Of a stretch of 64,000 nt of DNA, positions 43,889 to 52,877 are shown piece by piece; the first letter of the stretch is position 1, and every line of letters starts with the position of its first letter. Position numbers and translations under genes: made by a program. The stretch lies in contig NZ_FMZJ01000006.1 in NCBI RefSeq assembly GCF_900101455.1, positions 1-64,000 on the forward strand. The letters are read 5' to 3'. The notes under the pieces are model-generated. The model made no database searches. It was not told the DNA's origin and was given only the letters and a program-made list of their open reading frames with translations. The DNA is from Sphingomonas sp. YR710. Lineage in GTDB: Bacteria > Pseudomonadota > Alphaproteobacteria > Sphingomonadales > Sphingomonadaceae.

Positions 43889-45010
43889 TCAGAATCGGCG
43901 GCCGGAAGCCACGAACCAGGAGCGGAACACGCCCCTCGACCGATCCGAAAAGCCACCCTCCCCGCGCATCGGCGTCGAGGTCGCATCCTGGAAACCGATC
44001 TCGACATCGGCGAAGCCGGCAGCGCGCATCAGCGCGTCGAAATCGACGCTGATAGCCGCCTTCCACGCCGGCTCATTATTATAGTCCATCTCGATCTGGC
44101 CACGGATGCGGCCCCACAGATCGAGTTCGGCGTAACGCTGCGGCACTTCGAGATGTATCGCAACGCCACCGGGCCGCAACAGCCGCAGACTCTCGGCAAT
44201 GATCTGACTCATCGCCGCTTCCGACGTTTCGTGCATCAGCACGCAGGAAAAAACGAGATCGAACGACGCGTCGGCGAAGCGCGTATGCTCGGCATCGTCC
44301 TGCGAGAAATGGATCACGGCACCCAGATGCTCGGCGCGGGCATGCGCATAGCGGAGTACGGAAGCACCGACATCGATCGCATGAACTTCGGCGTCGGGAA
44401 AGGCCAAGGCGACCGGCACGGCGCTCGCGCCGATGCCGCATCCGAGTTCGAGAATACGCGTTGGTTCGAAGTTCGGGAAGCGCGCGAACAGGTGTGAAAG
44501 CACCGTATGACCGCGCACGTCGTTCATCTGTCCGCCGTTGCGTCCGAGCATATAGACGGCACCGCCGCGATCCATGATCGCGCCCTGATCGATCCCGGCA
44601 TCATCCAGCGCATAACCGCCAGGCATCAGATGGACGTCGCGATCGGCAAGGTAGGCCGGCGCCACGAAATGGGGATCGAGCTTGACGCTGCCCTTTGGCT
44701 CGGCGACCGCAGCCTTTCCGGCCAGTACCTCCGACTGACGCGCAACACTGGCGCCGACGGCATGCCACAGCATGTCCTGTGAAGTGCGGCGCAGGCTCGC
44801 CCAAGCGCGGAATGCCGGCTCGGCATGGAGCGCCTCATAAACGGCCTCGACCCGCGCATTGCTCTGCGAACCCGGGTCGCGCACCTCGGCGACCTTGCGG
44901 TGAAATGGCTCGATTTGCTCGGTCAGATAGACCTTAAGATCGCGGACGAAACATTGCTCCGCGAACTCGTCATGGGTGGCGTCAGGCAGCATGGGATGGG
45001 CGGTGGCCAT
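43889..45010 (-). CDS. Class I SAM-dependent methyltransferase
   Basis: This 373-residue protein has a roughly 160-residue N-terminal region without recognised domain, followed by a Rossmann methyltransferase domain. That domain has motif I ILELGCGIGASAVPVALAFP, VHAIDVGASVLRYA, FDLVFSCVLMHET and LLRPGGVAIHLEVP. The N-terminal segment resembles that of some oxygen- or carboxyl-methylating family members but gives no substrate. It overlaps no neighbour but lies 2-4 bases from each, within the same operon as an uptake symporter and an exporter. A role in methylating a pathway intermediate is inferred. Confidence 0.87.
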   Translation of the reverse strand: MATAHPMLPDATHDEFAEQCFVRDLKVYLTEQIEPFHRKVAEVRDPGSQSNARVEAVYEALHAEPAFRAWASLRRTSQDMLWHAVGASVARQSEVLAGKAAVAEPKGSVKLDPHFVAPAYLADRDVHLMPGGYALDDAGIDQGAIMDRGGAVYMLGRNGGQMNDVRGHTVLSHLFARFPNFEPTRILELGCGIGASAVPVALAFPDAEVHAIDVGASVLRYAHARAEHLGAVIHFSQDDAEHTRFADASFDLVFSCVLMHETSEAAMSQIIAESLRLLRPGGVAIHLEVPQRYAELDLWGRIRGQIEMDYNNEPAWKAAISVDFDALMRAAGFADVEIGFQDATSTPMRGEGGFSDRSRGVFRSWFVASGRRF

Positions 45011-45012
45011 GA

Positions 45013-45303
45013 TCAGGCTCCTTCGGCGAGGGTCGCGGCTGCGTCCTTGATCGGACGGAACACACGATCGATGATCCGTCGGCGAATGCCATCACGTTCC
45101 GCCACCTGTCCGGCCTGCGGAGAAAATCCCTCGATCGCCGCGCGGTCGAACAAGCCCGCAGCCTCTGCGAGCCGCTCGACGGTATCCAGCCGCTCGCGCG
45201 TCACGGTCAGTTCGGACGCGAGTGCCGCGATCATCGCCAGCATCCGATCCTCATTCGCCGACTGACCGGCGATCTCCAGCCTGCGTTTCACGATCTTGGT
45301 CAT
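45013..45303 (-). CDS. Small helical protein of unknown function
   Basis: This 96-residue protein starts at the ATG at 45301-45303, which overlaps the stop of the GPH symporter gene (ATGA). It is rich in Ala, Arg and Glu. A long amphipathic stretch (MLAMIAALASELTVTRERLD, then TVERLAEAAGLF) suggests a coiled coil or helical hairpin. It has no signal peptide, Cys or membrane segment. No family is recognised. Tight coupling between the symporter and methyltransferase genes suggests it is a real accessory subunit. Confidence 0.75.
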   Translation of the reverse strand: MTKIVKRRLEIAGQSANEDRMLAMIAALASELTVTRERLDTVERLAEAAGLFDRAAIEGFSPQAGQVAERDGIRRRIIDRVFRPIKDAAATLAEGA

Positions 45304-46694
45304 TGTCGGCCTCTCGGAGCGCCGCGCAGCGTCATCGTCCGTTCTTCGAGCGGATAGAAGAACATAACCGCCATGCTGGCGAGCAGGAAAATTGTAGAAA
45401 ATACAGAATAACACAGTGTTATTCCCATGATGGAACGTGCTGTCTGAACGACGACCGCGCCAGCATGCGCCTGCACATAGCCGAACCAGCCGAGCAGCAA
45501 CCCGGTCATGGAAGCGCCGATTGCCTGTCCCAGCTTCTCGACCATGATATAGACACCCGCGAAGCTACCCTCGATCCTGAGACCGCTCTGACGATATTGA
45601 TATTCGATCGTATCGGGCAGCATCGACTGGCTGATCATAACTACTCCGCCATTACCCAGCCCGGCTAGCAACCCGATCGTTATGACCACGGCGCCCGGCG
45701 TTCCTGGCCCCCATGGCAGCCAGGACAGCCACACCAGTGCCGTGAAGGCTCCGCCGATCAGGAAGGCGCGGCGCTTGCCAAACCGGCGGGCCGCCCACAG
45801 CCAGAAAGGCTGCGCCACAACGGTGCCGATCGTCAGCGTCCCATAGATCGTGCCCAGCCACGCGTCGGACATTTCCAGCCGGCGCTGTACGAAGAATGCG
45901 GCCGACGCGGTGTGAAGCGCGGCTGCGCTGAGCAGCATTAGCTTAGCTCCCTGCAGGACCATGAACGGGCGATTTTGCGATGCCTTGCGCATCTGCTGCA
46001 GATAAGGAACGTGCGATTTGGCATCGACCTCACGCATCCGCGCCTTCGACGTCATCAGGAAGCAAGCGAACAGGATTGCGAAAAGCAACAAGCCGATCAC
46101 GATCCCCATCGCGCGATGGCCGGCCAGCCCACCGCCGAAATAGGCGATCAGCGAGGCTGTGGCCGATCCACCGACCAGATTACCGATCGAACCGTTGACG
46201 GTGCGGAACGACATCAGCTTCGATCGCTGGTGGGGATCGTCGGTCATCTCGGCCGGCATCGCCATATAGGGCACGGCGAAAATTGCGTATGACGTGGCAT
46301 GAAGCATCAGCAGTCCTGCCAGCATCGCGATCGCGGCGCCCCGGCTTTCGACGATCGGTGCGTTGAAGGCCAGCATGAAGGTAAGCCCGCAGGCAATGGC
46401 GCCAGCCAGCAAGAACGGCCGCCGCCGCCCGATCCGGCTGCGCGCCCGATCACTGAGCGCACCGAAAATCGGATCGGCGACACCGTCATAGATTTTGGCA
46501 AGCGCGAAGATTGTGCCCGCCAACGCCGGTGGCATCGCCATATAATCGGTCATGAAGCGCAGCAGCAGATAGCTTCCGACCATGAACGCGGTGAGCCCGA
46601 GTGTCCCCAGCCCCCAGCCGAATTGCAGGCTCAGCGGCAGCCGATCGGCTTTTGCCGTGGGCGACGCAGGAAACCAGCTTTTCGCAATCGACAT
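45300..46694 (-). CDS. GPH-family symporter, copy B
   Basis: The protein has 464 residues with about 12 helices. LLLRFMTDYMAMPPALAG, KIYDGVADPIFGALSDRARS, RIGRRRPFLLAGA and PYMAMPAEMTDDPHQRSKL mark the GPH family. It is divergent from M24 copy B, repeating the symporter/M24 pairing of copy A. It is the first gene of the five-gene minus-strand operon (symporter, small protein, methyltransferase, DHA2 exporter, hydrolase). Confidence 0.9.
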   Translation of the reverse strand: MSIAKSWFPASPTAKADRLPLSLQFGWGLGTLGLTAFMVGSYLLLRFMTDYMAMPPALAGTIFALAKIYDGVADPIFGALSDRARSRIGRRRPFLLAGAIACGLTFMLAFNAPIVESRGAAIAMLAGLLMLHATSYAIFAVPYMAMPAEMTDDPHQRSKLMSFRTVNGSIGNLVGGSATASLIAYFGGGLAGHRAMGIVIGLLLFAILFACFLMTSKARMREVDAKSHVPYLQQMRKASQNRPFMVLQGAKLMLLSAAALHTASAAFFVQRRLEMSDAWLGTIYGTLTIGTVVAQPFWLWAARRFGKRRAFLIGGAFTALVWLSWLPWGPGTPGAVVITIGLLAGLGNGGVVMISQSMLPDTIEYQYRQSGLRIEGSFAGVYIMVEKLGQAIGASMTGLLLGWFGYVQAHAGAVVVQTARSIMGITLCYSVFSTIFLLASMAVMFFYPLEERTMTLRGAPRGRQ

Positions 46695-46766
46695 CGGCGT
46701 GGCACTCCTGGAAGATGCCCTATCACATCAGCGTCCCGCCTGCATTGTCAGGTCGCGCCGGCATTC

Positions 46767-46790
46767 TATCCACCTGTCGAGCACTTTTGG
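46767..46790. promoter_or_regulatory. Candidate operator between GPH copy B and M24 copy B
   Basis: TATCCACCTGTCGAGCAC, continuing to TTTTGG at 46790, contains CCACCTGTCGA (46770-46780). Aligned over 25 bases it matches the site upstream of the second receptor gene (60665-60689) at 19 positions. Confidence 0.5.
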
Positions 46791-46870
46791 CCAATGCCGA
46801 GCGGCGATCACGGCTTGGCAGCTAGGCCGCGACCTTCGATAATCCACGACACCGACATGCGAGACCCGCC

Positions 46871-48163
46871 ATGCTTCTGAACCGCGAACGCGCCAATGCC
46901 GTGATGGACCGCCACGGACTGCAGGGTCTCGTCGCCGCCTTTCCCGAAAATATCTATTATCTCTCTGACTATTGGGGCCCGATGTTCCTGATGTCCCGCA
47001 ATTACACGCTTTATGCACTGCTGCCGCGCGATGAGAGCGCGCCGGCGGCTTTGATCATGCCCGGCACCGGCGTCTATCATCTCGAGCATAAGCCGACCTG
47101 GATGCCCAATGTCGCGACGTTCATCACGCGCATCGCGCCCAAGGCGATCCCGCCGCGCGACTTTGAGTTTTCGACCGAGGCGATCGACGAAGTGGGGGAC
47201 CAGGCTGTAACCGCGGAGTCGATCAAGGACGCTCCGCTCACCCCTTACCCCACCCGCCAGGGCGCCGCGATGGCGCCGCGCGACCAACAATTGTTCGATC
47301 GTTACGCCATGCACCGTGGCGGAGCAGAGACGACCGCGGCGCGCGCGCTGGCGGCGGCGATCCGGACGGCGGGGCTGGAGAAGGCGCGACTGGGCTTCGA
47401 CGATCCACGCGTGCTTGGTTGGCTTGGGGCGATCGGATTGGAAGAGCTGAGCGGGGTCGACGCGCTCAACATCTTCAAGGAAATCCGGATGGTAAAGAGC
47501 CCCGACGAGATCGAACTGCTGAAGGTTGCGGGCCGGATGAGCGAGACGGCAATCAACCGGGTGATCGACGCGATCGAACCGGGGATGGCGCTCGACGAGA
47601 TCGGCCGAATCCATGCGCTGGCGATGGCCGACCAGGGCGGCACCTCCGAATGGATCATCGCCAATATCCGAGGATTGGCGACCGGTTCTGTCGAACCGAA
47701 CGAGCTTATCAAACTCGACTCGGTGGGAAGCTACAAGCAATATCGCGGCGATGTTGGCCGCTCGGTCTTCTTCGGCGAACCCACCGCCGAGATGCTTCGC
47801 CGGTTCGCCGCGGTCGGCAGCGCGCTCGCGATAGCCTATGAGAATATCCGCCCGGGGAAGACTTTCAAGGAGATCGTCGACCTCACCTTGAAGGCGGTTC
47901 ATGATAAGGGCTTCCCCGGCTTCGTGATCGCCGGTCCGCACTCGGTGGGCCTCGAGCATACCGACCACCCCGTGTCGGTGGGCGATCAAATGCCGGGGCA
48001 TCATCCATTGTGCTTCGAGGAGAATATGGTTTTCACCCTCGACATGCCCTACCATGAGTTCGGTTGGGGTACGACGCATGTCGAAGACATGATGATCGTA
48101 CGCAAGGATGGCTGCGAAGCAATTACCTCAATGGATACCCGTCTGCGGGTGAAGGGGATCTGA
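46871..48163 (+). CDS. M24-family hydrolase, copy B
   Basis: The protein has 430 residues and begins MLLNRERANAVMDRHGLQG, nearly identical in design to copies A and C. Ligand positions: D in LIKLDSVGSY, D in YRGDVGRS, H in GPHSVGLEHTDHP, D in VFTLDMPYHE, and E in THVEDM. The segment MPYHEFGWGTTHVEDMMIV is close to copy C and differs from classical Xaa-Pro peptidases. The start at 46871 fits both paralogues. Its convergent neighbour is the SMP-30 gene. Confidence 0.9.
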   Translation: MLLNRERANAVMDRHGLQGLVAAFPENIYYLSDYWGPMFLMSRNYTLYALLPRDESAPAALIMPGTGVYHLEHKPTWMPNVATFITRIAPKAIPPRDFEFSTEAIDEVGDQAVTAESIKDAPLTPYPTRQGAAMAPRDQQLFDRYAMHRGGAETTAARALAAAIRTAGLEKARLGFDDPRVLGWLGAIGLEELSGVDALNIFKEIRMVKSPDEIELLKVAGRMSETAINRVIDAIEPGMALDEIGRIHALAMADQGGTSEWIIANIRGLATGSVEPNELIKLDSVGSYKQYRGDVGRSVFFGEPTAEMLRRFAAVGSALAIAYENIRPGKTFKEIVDLTLKAVHDKGFPGFVIAGPHSVGLEHTDHPVSVGDQMPGHHPLCFEENMVFTLDMPYHEFGWGTTHVEDMMIVRKDGCEAITSMDTRLRVKGI

Positions 48164-48213
48164 CGCGAAGTCGTCGTCAAAGCTCATGGGAAGGGCCGGG
48201 GAGCGACGCGGCA

Positions 48214-49203
48214 TTATCCCCCAAATACCGACTTCTGCCCCGGCCTTGGCCAACGCAACATCGCGATTTGCCCGGTGCTCGACAAGGTGACGAACAAGGT
48301 CCGCATATCCGGCCCGCCGAAAGCCATCGCCGTCACGACCGGATCGGGTAGCTTCACCGTCTCGATCACCTCACCCGCCGGATTGACCGTGAGCACCGCA
48401 CCCTGGCGGACTGCGGCGATGACGAGGTTGCCGCTCTGTTCGACCGCGATATTGTCGATGGACATGTCACCGCCAAGGCTTGCCACCAGCCGGGTCTTCG
48501 GGGCGCCGTTGACCATTTCCACCTGCCCCGGCCCGATCAATGTATACGCGACGATCTGCCGCTTCTCGGACAAGGCCACAAACAAGGTCCGCCGATCGAC
48601 GCCCAGCGAAATGCCGTTCGGGGTAAGCAAGGGGTAAGCGATCTCGCGCAGTTCGGAGCCATCGGCCTTGCCCCAATAGAGGCCGCCATGATCGCGCGAC
48701 CGGGCATAGCCCTTACCGGTATCGGTAAACCAGAAGCCGCCCCATTCATCGAAGACGATGTCATTCGGCCCTTTCAGCCGGTTACCGCCCAGCCCGTCAT
48801 AAAGCGTTCGGAACGCGCCGGTCTCGAGATCTACCCGTTGGATCGAGCCCCCAATATAGGTCGGCGGCACCCCCGCGACCATCGTTCGCCCATCGGTGGA
48901 CCGGAAAGCAATTCCCCCGTCATTGGCGATATAAGCGGCCTTGTCCGGGCCGATCGCGCAGCCATTCGGGCCTCCGCCCAGATCCGCCACCACCGTTACC
49001 CTGCCATCCGGCCACGCCCGACTGAGTCGGCCCCGTGCGATCTCGACGAACAGCACGCTGCCGTCAGCCAACGCCACCGGGCCCTCCGGGAAGCCCAGTC
49101 CCGATGCCAGAATTCGCGGCGGATCGGCAAAGGCAGCCCGCGGCAACAACGCTGTGGCAAGTCCGGCCATACCAAGGCCCAAAGCCCGACGGCGATCGAT
49201 CAT
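48214..49203 (-). CDS. SMP-30/gluconolactonase-like protein, secreted, copy 1
   Basis: The protein has 329 residues. The N terminus IDRRRALGLGMAGLATALLP is a Tat-type signal. The six-bladed propeller has the SMP-30 metal ligands: E in GLGFPEGPV, N in LKGPNDIVFDEWGGFWFTDT, N in LLTPNGISL, and D in a later blade. Such proteins are Ca/Zn-dependent lactonases or related hydrolases. It overlaps the upstream hydrolase gene by 4 bases and is translated with it. Confidence 0.88.
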   Translation of the reverse strand: MIDRRRALGLGMAGLATALLPRAAFADPPRILASGLGFPEGPVALADGSVLFVEIARGRLSRAWPDGRVTVVADLGGGPNGCAIGPDKAAYIANDGGIAFRSTDGRTMVAGVPPTYIGGSIQRVDLETGAFRTLYDGLGGNRLKGPNDIVFDEWGGFWFTDTGKGYARSRDHGGLYWGKADGSELREIAYPLLTPNGISLGVDRRTLFVALSEKRQIVAYTLIGPGQVEMVNGAPKTRLVASLGGDMSIDNIAVEQSGNLVIAAVRQGAVLTVNPAGEVIETVKLPDPVVTAMAFGGPDMRTLFVTLSSTGQIAMLRWPRPGQKSVFGG

Positions 49204-50120
49204 TTTTCGTTCTCCAGCACATCATCGGCCACAGCGCTGGCCCAGGCCTCGGGCGCATCATAGCTCGGCGTCGTAAAGGCGCCGACAGAGATCGGATGCA
49301 GCCGGTAATCGGGACGGATCTTCATGAAGATGTCCTCCTGTGGATGCAGAGCGCCGCCCGGGAAAGACAGCAGCATGCCGGTAGGCTTCACGCGCGCCAG
49401 CACGCTCGCGAAATCATATTTGAAGATCGCGTCGTGAGCCCACCACCAGTTCGGCGCGGCAGTGAAGAATTGCAGCACCGAGGTCTGCACGTTGGCATCG
49501 CTCGCCTGATCGGCACCGACAATCGCGCGCACCGCATCCCAGCGCCTTTGCAGATGTGCGCCGCCGGGCAAGGGTGTACGATCGAAATGCGGTGCCTCGA
49601 TCAGTTTGCGCGCGGTCGCAGTATCGAAAATCGGCGATCCATCGAAGATCAACCGGCTTACCCGATCCGGATGGGCATCGGCAAAGGCCAAGGCGATGCT
49701 CGAACCAGTATCGACGCCCAGCACGACGGCGCGCTTCACCTTCAGCGCGTCGAGCACAGGAACCAGGATAGCCGCATAGTCAGCGGCGCCAGGCTCGGCC
49801 GACGGAGCATCCGAAAAGCCATAACCGGGCAGATCGATCGCGATCGAAAAGATGCCGCGCTTCGCCAGCAGACCCTGCGCGCGCTCGAACTGAACCGAGG
49901 ACCAGAACATTTTGTGGAGTAGCACCAGCTTTGGTCCGTCCTGCGGCCCCTCGGTCCGAACGTGGATCTGGCCATAAGGCCCGTCGACATAGAGCCGTTT
50001 TGCCTGCGCGGACCCCGCGGCGGCCATCGCCAGCAGCGCCGCCAACCCGAACCGGATCAGCATAGCCCCCACGATCCGCAGCAGCGAATCGACAAAGGCG
50101 CATTGAACATGACGAGCCAT
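49200..50120 (-). CDS. Secreted alpha/beta hydrolase with Asp at the nucleophile position
   Basis: The protein has 306 residues. A hydrophobic signal (MLIRFGLAALLAMAAAGSAQ) is followed by VDGPYGQIHVRTEGP, LVLLHKMFWSSVQFERAQ, IDLPGYGFSD and VVLGVDTGSSIALAFADAHP. The elbow is G-V-D-T-G, so Asp replaces Ser, as in haloalkane dehalogenases and epoxide hydrolases. No clear GH-type catalytic His is seen near the C terminus. The start ATG at 50118-50120 has GGAAGGAAA just upstream; an internal ATG at 50063 would shorten the n-region. It is divergent from a second SMP-30 gene. Confidence 0.85.
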   Translation of the reverse strand: MARHVQCAFVDSLLRIVGAMLIRFGLAALLAMAAAGSAQAKRLYVDGPYGQIHVRTEGPQDGPKLVLLHKMFWSSVQFERAQGLLAKRGIFSIAIDLPGYGFSDAPSAEPGAADYAAILVPVLDALKVKRAVVLGVDTGSSIALAFADAHPDRVSRLIFDGSPIFDTATARKLIEAPHFDRTPLPGGAHLQRRWDAVRAIVGADQASDANVQTSVLQFFTAAPNWWWAHDAIFKYDFASVLARVKPTGMLLSFPGGALHPQEDIFMKIRPDYRLHPISVGAFTTPSYDAPEAWASAVADDVLENEK

Positions 50121-50183
50121 AGATTTCCTTCCGCGAGGGAGGCTGGATCGACTTCGCCCGACACCAAAGTCATGCCTGCATTT

Positions 50184-50197
50184 TGTCCGCCCCGCGA
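50184..50197. promoter_or_regulatory. Weak match to the island operator motif
   Basis: TGTCCGCCCCGCGA contains CCGCCCCGCGA (50187-50197), a partial match to CCRCCWGTCGA. It lies in the 145-bp gap between the divergent hydrolase and SMP-30 genes. Confidence 0.3.
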
Positions 50198-50265
50198 TCA
50201 TCCAACGAAGCGGTGCCGCTTCCGCCAGACGATGATGGCATGGATGAATTCGAAGGAGATTTTCG

Positions 50266-51255
50266 ATGGCAGAGCATAACGGCATGAACCGCCGCACCCT
50301 TATCGCCGCCGCCGCTGCCCTGCCGCTCGCGGCAAAAGCCGCCGCCGCCGCGCCGTACCGCGTGGTGGCGAACGGGCTGCTCTATCCAGAATGCCCGGTT
50401 GAGATGCCGGATGGCAGCATCCTGATTGTCGAAATCGCGCGTAAGACACTCACCCGCATCGCTCGGGACGGGAGCACGCGCATCATCGCCGAACTCGGCG
50501 GCGGCCCCAACGGACTCGCGATCGGCTCCGACGGCGCGGCCTATGTCGCCAATAATGGCGGGCTCACCTTCCAGCGCGTCGATGGCGCGCTGCGCGTGCT
50601 CGGCGTACCCGAAGATTATCGGGGCGGATCGATCCAGCGAGTCGATCTGGCGACCGGCGCAGTCACGACACTCTACACCCATGCCGCATCCTATCGGCTC
50701 AACGCTCCCAACGATCTCGTGTTCGACGGCTCGGGCGGGTTCTGGTTCACCGATACCGGCAAGGACCGGGCCCGCGAACGCGACAATGGTGGGGTCTATT
50801 GGGCCAAGATCGACGGATCGGAGATCCGCGAAGTCGTCTTCCCACTTCAGAAGCCGAACGGCATCGCGCTCTCACCCGATCGCAAAACGCTGTACGTCGT
50901 ACTCAACGAACAGCGCATGATCATCGCCTATGAGATTGCCGGGCCCGGCAGGCTCGCAATGGATGGCGCCCGGCCTCGCCGGCGTCTGGTCGCCGGGCTC
51001 GATCGCCAGCCCATCGACAATATCTCGGTGGAAGCCGGTGGCAACATCATCGCGGCCTGTTGCGTGCCTGGCGGGCTCACAGTGTTCGCGCCCGAAGATG
51101 GCCGGATCGTCGAACGCTATCCGCTTGACGACATATTGGTGACAAGCCTGGGCTTCGGCGGCCGCGATCTGCGCACGGCCTATGTCACGCTCGCCTCGAC
51201 CGGTCGGCTAATCGCCATCCCTTGGCCGCGTGCGGGCCTGCCCTTGTTAGGCTGA
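50266..51255 (+). CDS. SMP-30/gluconolactonase-like protein, secreted, copy 2
   Basis: The protein has 329 residues, the same length as copy 1 and clearly paralogous (GGGPNG, YRGGSIQRVDLATGA, GFWFTDTGKDRARERDNGGV). The N terminus MNRRTLIAAAAALPLAAKA is a Tat-type signal. The first metal-ligand loop reads PECP in place of PEGP but keeps Glu. AAGGAG lies 8 bases before the ATG. It is followed by M24 copy C on the same strand. Confidence 0.88.
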   Translation: MAEHNGMNRRTLIAAAAALPLAAKAAAAAPYRVVANGLLYPECPVEMPDGSILIVEIARKTLTRIARDGSTRIIAELGGGPNGLAIGSDGAAYVANNGGLTFQRVDGALRVLGVPEDYRGGSIQRVDLATGAVTTLYTHAASYRLNAPNDLVFDGSGGFWFTDTGKDRARERDNGGVYWAKIDGSEIREVVFPLQKPNGIALSPDRKTLYVVLNEQRMIIAYEIAGPGRLAMDGARPRRRLVAGLDRQPIDNISVEAGGNIIAACCVPGGLTVFAPEDGRIVERYPLDDILVTSLGFGGRDLRTAYVTLASTGRLIAIPWPRAGLPLLG

Positions 51256-51387
51256 GCCCGTCGCGGCCTCGTATTGAAGGGCCCGGCGAGAGGCCCCCCT
51301 TCCTTCCGTTATTTCGACTTGGCTCAATGCCTGTTCGGGACGAGCGGCGTTGGGACGGAAGGCGTGATCATCGCCGTTCCATATTCG

Positions 51388-51398
51388 CCGCCTGTCGA
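51388..51398. promoter_or_regulatory. Candidate operator upstream of M24 copy C
   Basis: CCGCCTGTCGA at 51388-51398 matches the 46770 site except at the purine. It lies about 105 bases before the M24 start, in a 249-bp gap otherwise without visible genes. Confidence 0.45.
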
Positions 51399-51504
51399 TC
51401 ATTCGAGCCTGCCTGTTTGGCAATCCCGCCACGCGAACAGATGGTGAGCCAGTCGCACCGCCCGCGCCGTCGCCGGGCCAATCATGATGTGGAGTCGTTC
51501 GGAC

Positions 51505-52767
51505 ATGCTTCTCAACAAGGAACGCGCTTATGCGGTGATGGATCGCGAGGGCCTCGACGGCTTGATCGCAGTTGCGCCGATCAACGTGCGCTATCTTTCG
51601 GACTATTACGGTGCGCTGATGCGCATGAACCGACTGTTCTACAACTATGCCGTGCTGCCGCGCGATCCTAGCGCGCCTGCGACGCTGATCGTCTCCGGCG
51701 TCGAGCACCTGCGCTTCTTCCACCGGCCGGATTCGACATGGATGCCCAGCATCCAGAGCTACGTACATCCGGTCTATCAGGACAGGCGTGATTTCGATCC
51801 CGATGTCGAAGATGCGGAGCATGTCGAATATGGCATGAAATGGCCGATCCGCCACGACACACTGAGCCCGACAGACACCGAATATCTGAAGTTCATGGAG
51901 GGAAATCGCGGCAACGCCTCGGTGAACGCCACCTATGCGCTGAAAAAAGCTCTGGTCGAGGCCGGCCTGTCGGATGCAGTCGTCGGCGCCGATGATCCCC
52001 GCGTCGGGCCGTGGCTCAACGAGATCGGCCTGCCGAACCTTCAGGTCCGCGACGCCTATACGACGTTCCGCGACATCCGCATGATCAAGACGCCGGCCGA
52101 GATCGCGATCATGCGGCAGGTCGCCACGATCAACGAGGCCGCGCTCAACGAGACGATCGCGTCGTTGCAGGTGGGTATGCCGCGTACCGATCTGGAGATC
52201 ATCTACAATACCGAACTGGCCAAGCGCGGCGCCCGCGGCATCTATCTGGCGACCGGGCAAAACGGCACCAACCAGAATCTGGGCCGCGTGCTGGAGGGCG
52301 AATCAATCACGTTCGACGGGTTGTGCGATTATCAGAACTATCTCGGCGATCTTGGTCGCATCGCGGTATGCGGCAATCCCAAGCCCGAACTCGCCCGCCG
52401 CGCCAAAGCACTCGAGGTCGGCTGCGCCCGCGTGCTTGAAGTCGTAAAGCCCGGCATCACCGGTCGCGAAGTTTCCGATGCGGTGATCGACGCGGTGCGC
52501 TCGGCCGGCTTCGAGGGCTTCTTCTTCGCAACGCCGCACTCGATCGGGCTCGAACATTCGGATCACAAAATTCCGGTCGGCCCGATCCTGCCCGGCGGCT
52601 ATGGCGAGTTCGTGTTCGAGGAGAATATGATTTTCTCGCTCGACATGCCTTATTATGAAATTGGCTGGGGCAATCTGCATGTCGAAGACCAGATCCTCGT
52701 CACCAGGGATGGAGTCGAGCCGCTGACGAGCTGCGACGTATCGCTCAGGGTGCTGCCGGGCGCCTGA
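51505..52767 (+). CDS. M24-family hydrolase, copy C
   Basis: The protein has 420 residues. The start MLLNKERAYAVMDREGLDG is chosen because copies A and B start the same way; an in-frame ATG 7 codons upstream exists. Ligand positions: D in ITFDGLCDYQ, D in YLGDLGRI, H in PHSIGLEHSDHK, D in IFSLDMPYYE, E in LHVEDQ. It is most like copy B. The stop is followed by a strong inverted repeat. Confidence 0.9.
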   Translation: MLLNKERAYAVMDREGLDGLIAVAPINVRYLSDYYGALMRMNRLFYNYAVLPRDPSAPATLIVSGVEHLRFFHRPDSTWMPSIQSYVHPVYQDRRDFDPDVEDAEHVEYGMKWPIRHDTLSPTDTEYLKFMEGNRGNASVNATYALKKALVEAGLSDAVVGADDPRVGPWLNEIGLPNLQVRDAYTTFRDIRMIKTPAEIAIMRQVATINEAALNETIASLQVGMPRTDLEIIYNTELAKRGARGIYLATGQNGTNQNLGRVLEGESITFDGLCDYQNYLGDLGRIAVCGNPKPELARRAKALEVGCARVLEVVKPGITGREVSDAVIDAVRSAGFEGFFFATPHSIGLEHSDHKIPVGPILPGGYGEFVFEENMIFSLDMPYYEIGWGNLHVEDQILVTRDGVEPLTSCDVSLRVLPGA

Positions 52768-52805
52768 AAGTCCTCCAATTTGTCATGTCACACTTGATTC
52801 TGCAT

Positions 52806-52851
52806 CCATTGCCGCATCGCTTTCGCTAGAGCCCGAGCGTTGCGGCAATGG
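52806..52851. terminator. Bidirectional terminator-like stem
   Basis: CCATTGCCGCA (52806-52816) is perfectly inverted as TGCGGCAATGG (52841-52851). A second hairpin, TCCTCAT-TTC-ATGAGGA, follows at 52852-52868. Both lie in the 110-bp gap between convergent genes. Confidence 0.6.
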
Positions 52852-52877
52852 TCCTCATTTCATGAGGAGGACGGAAT

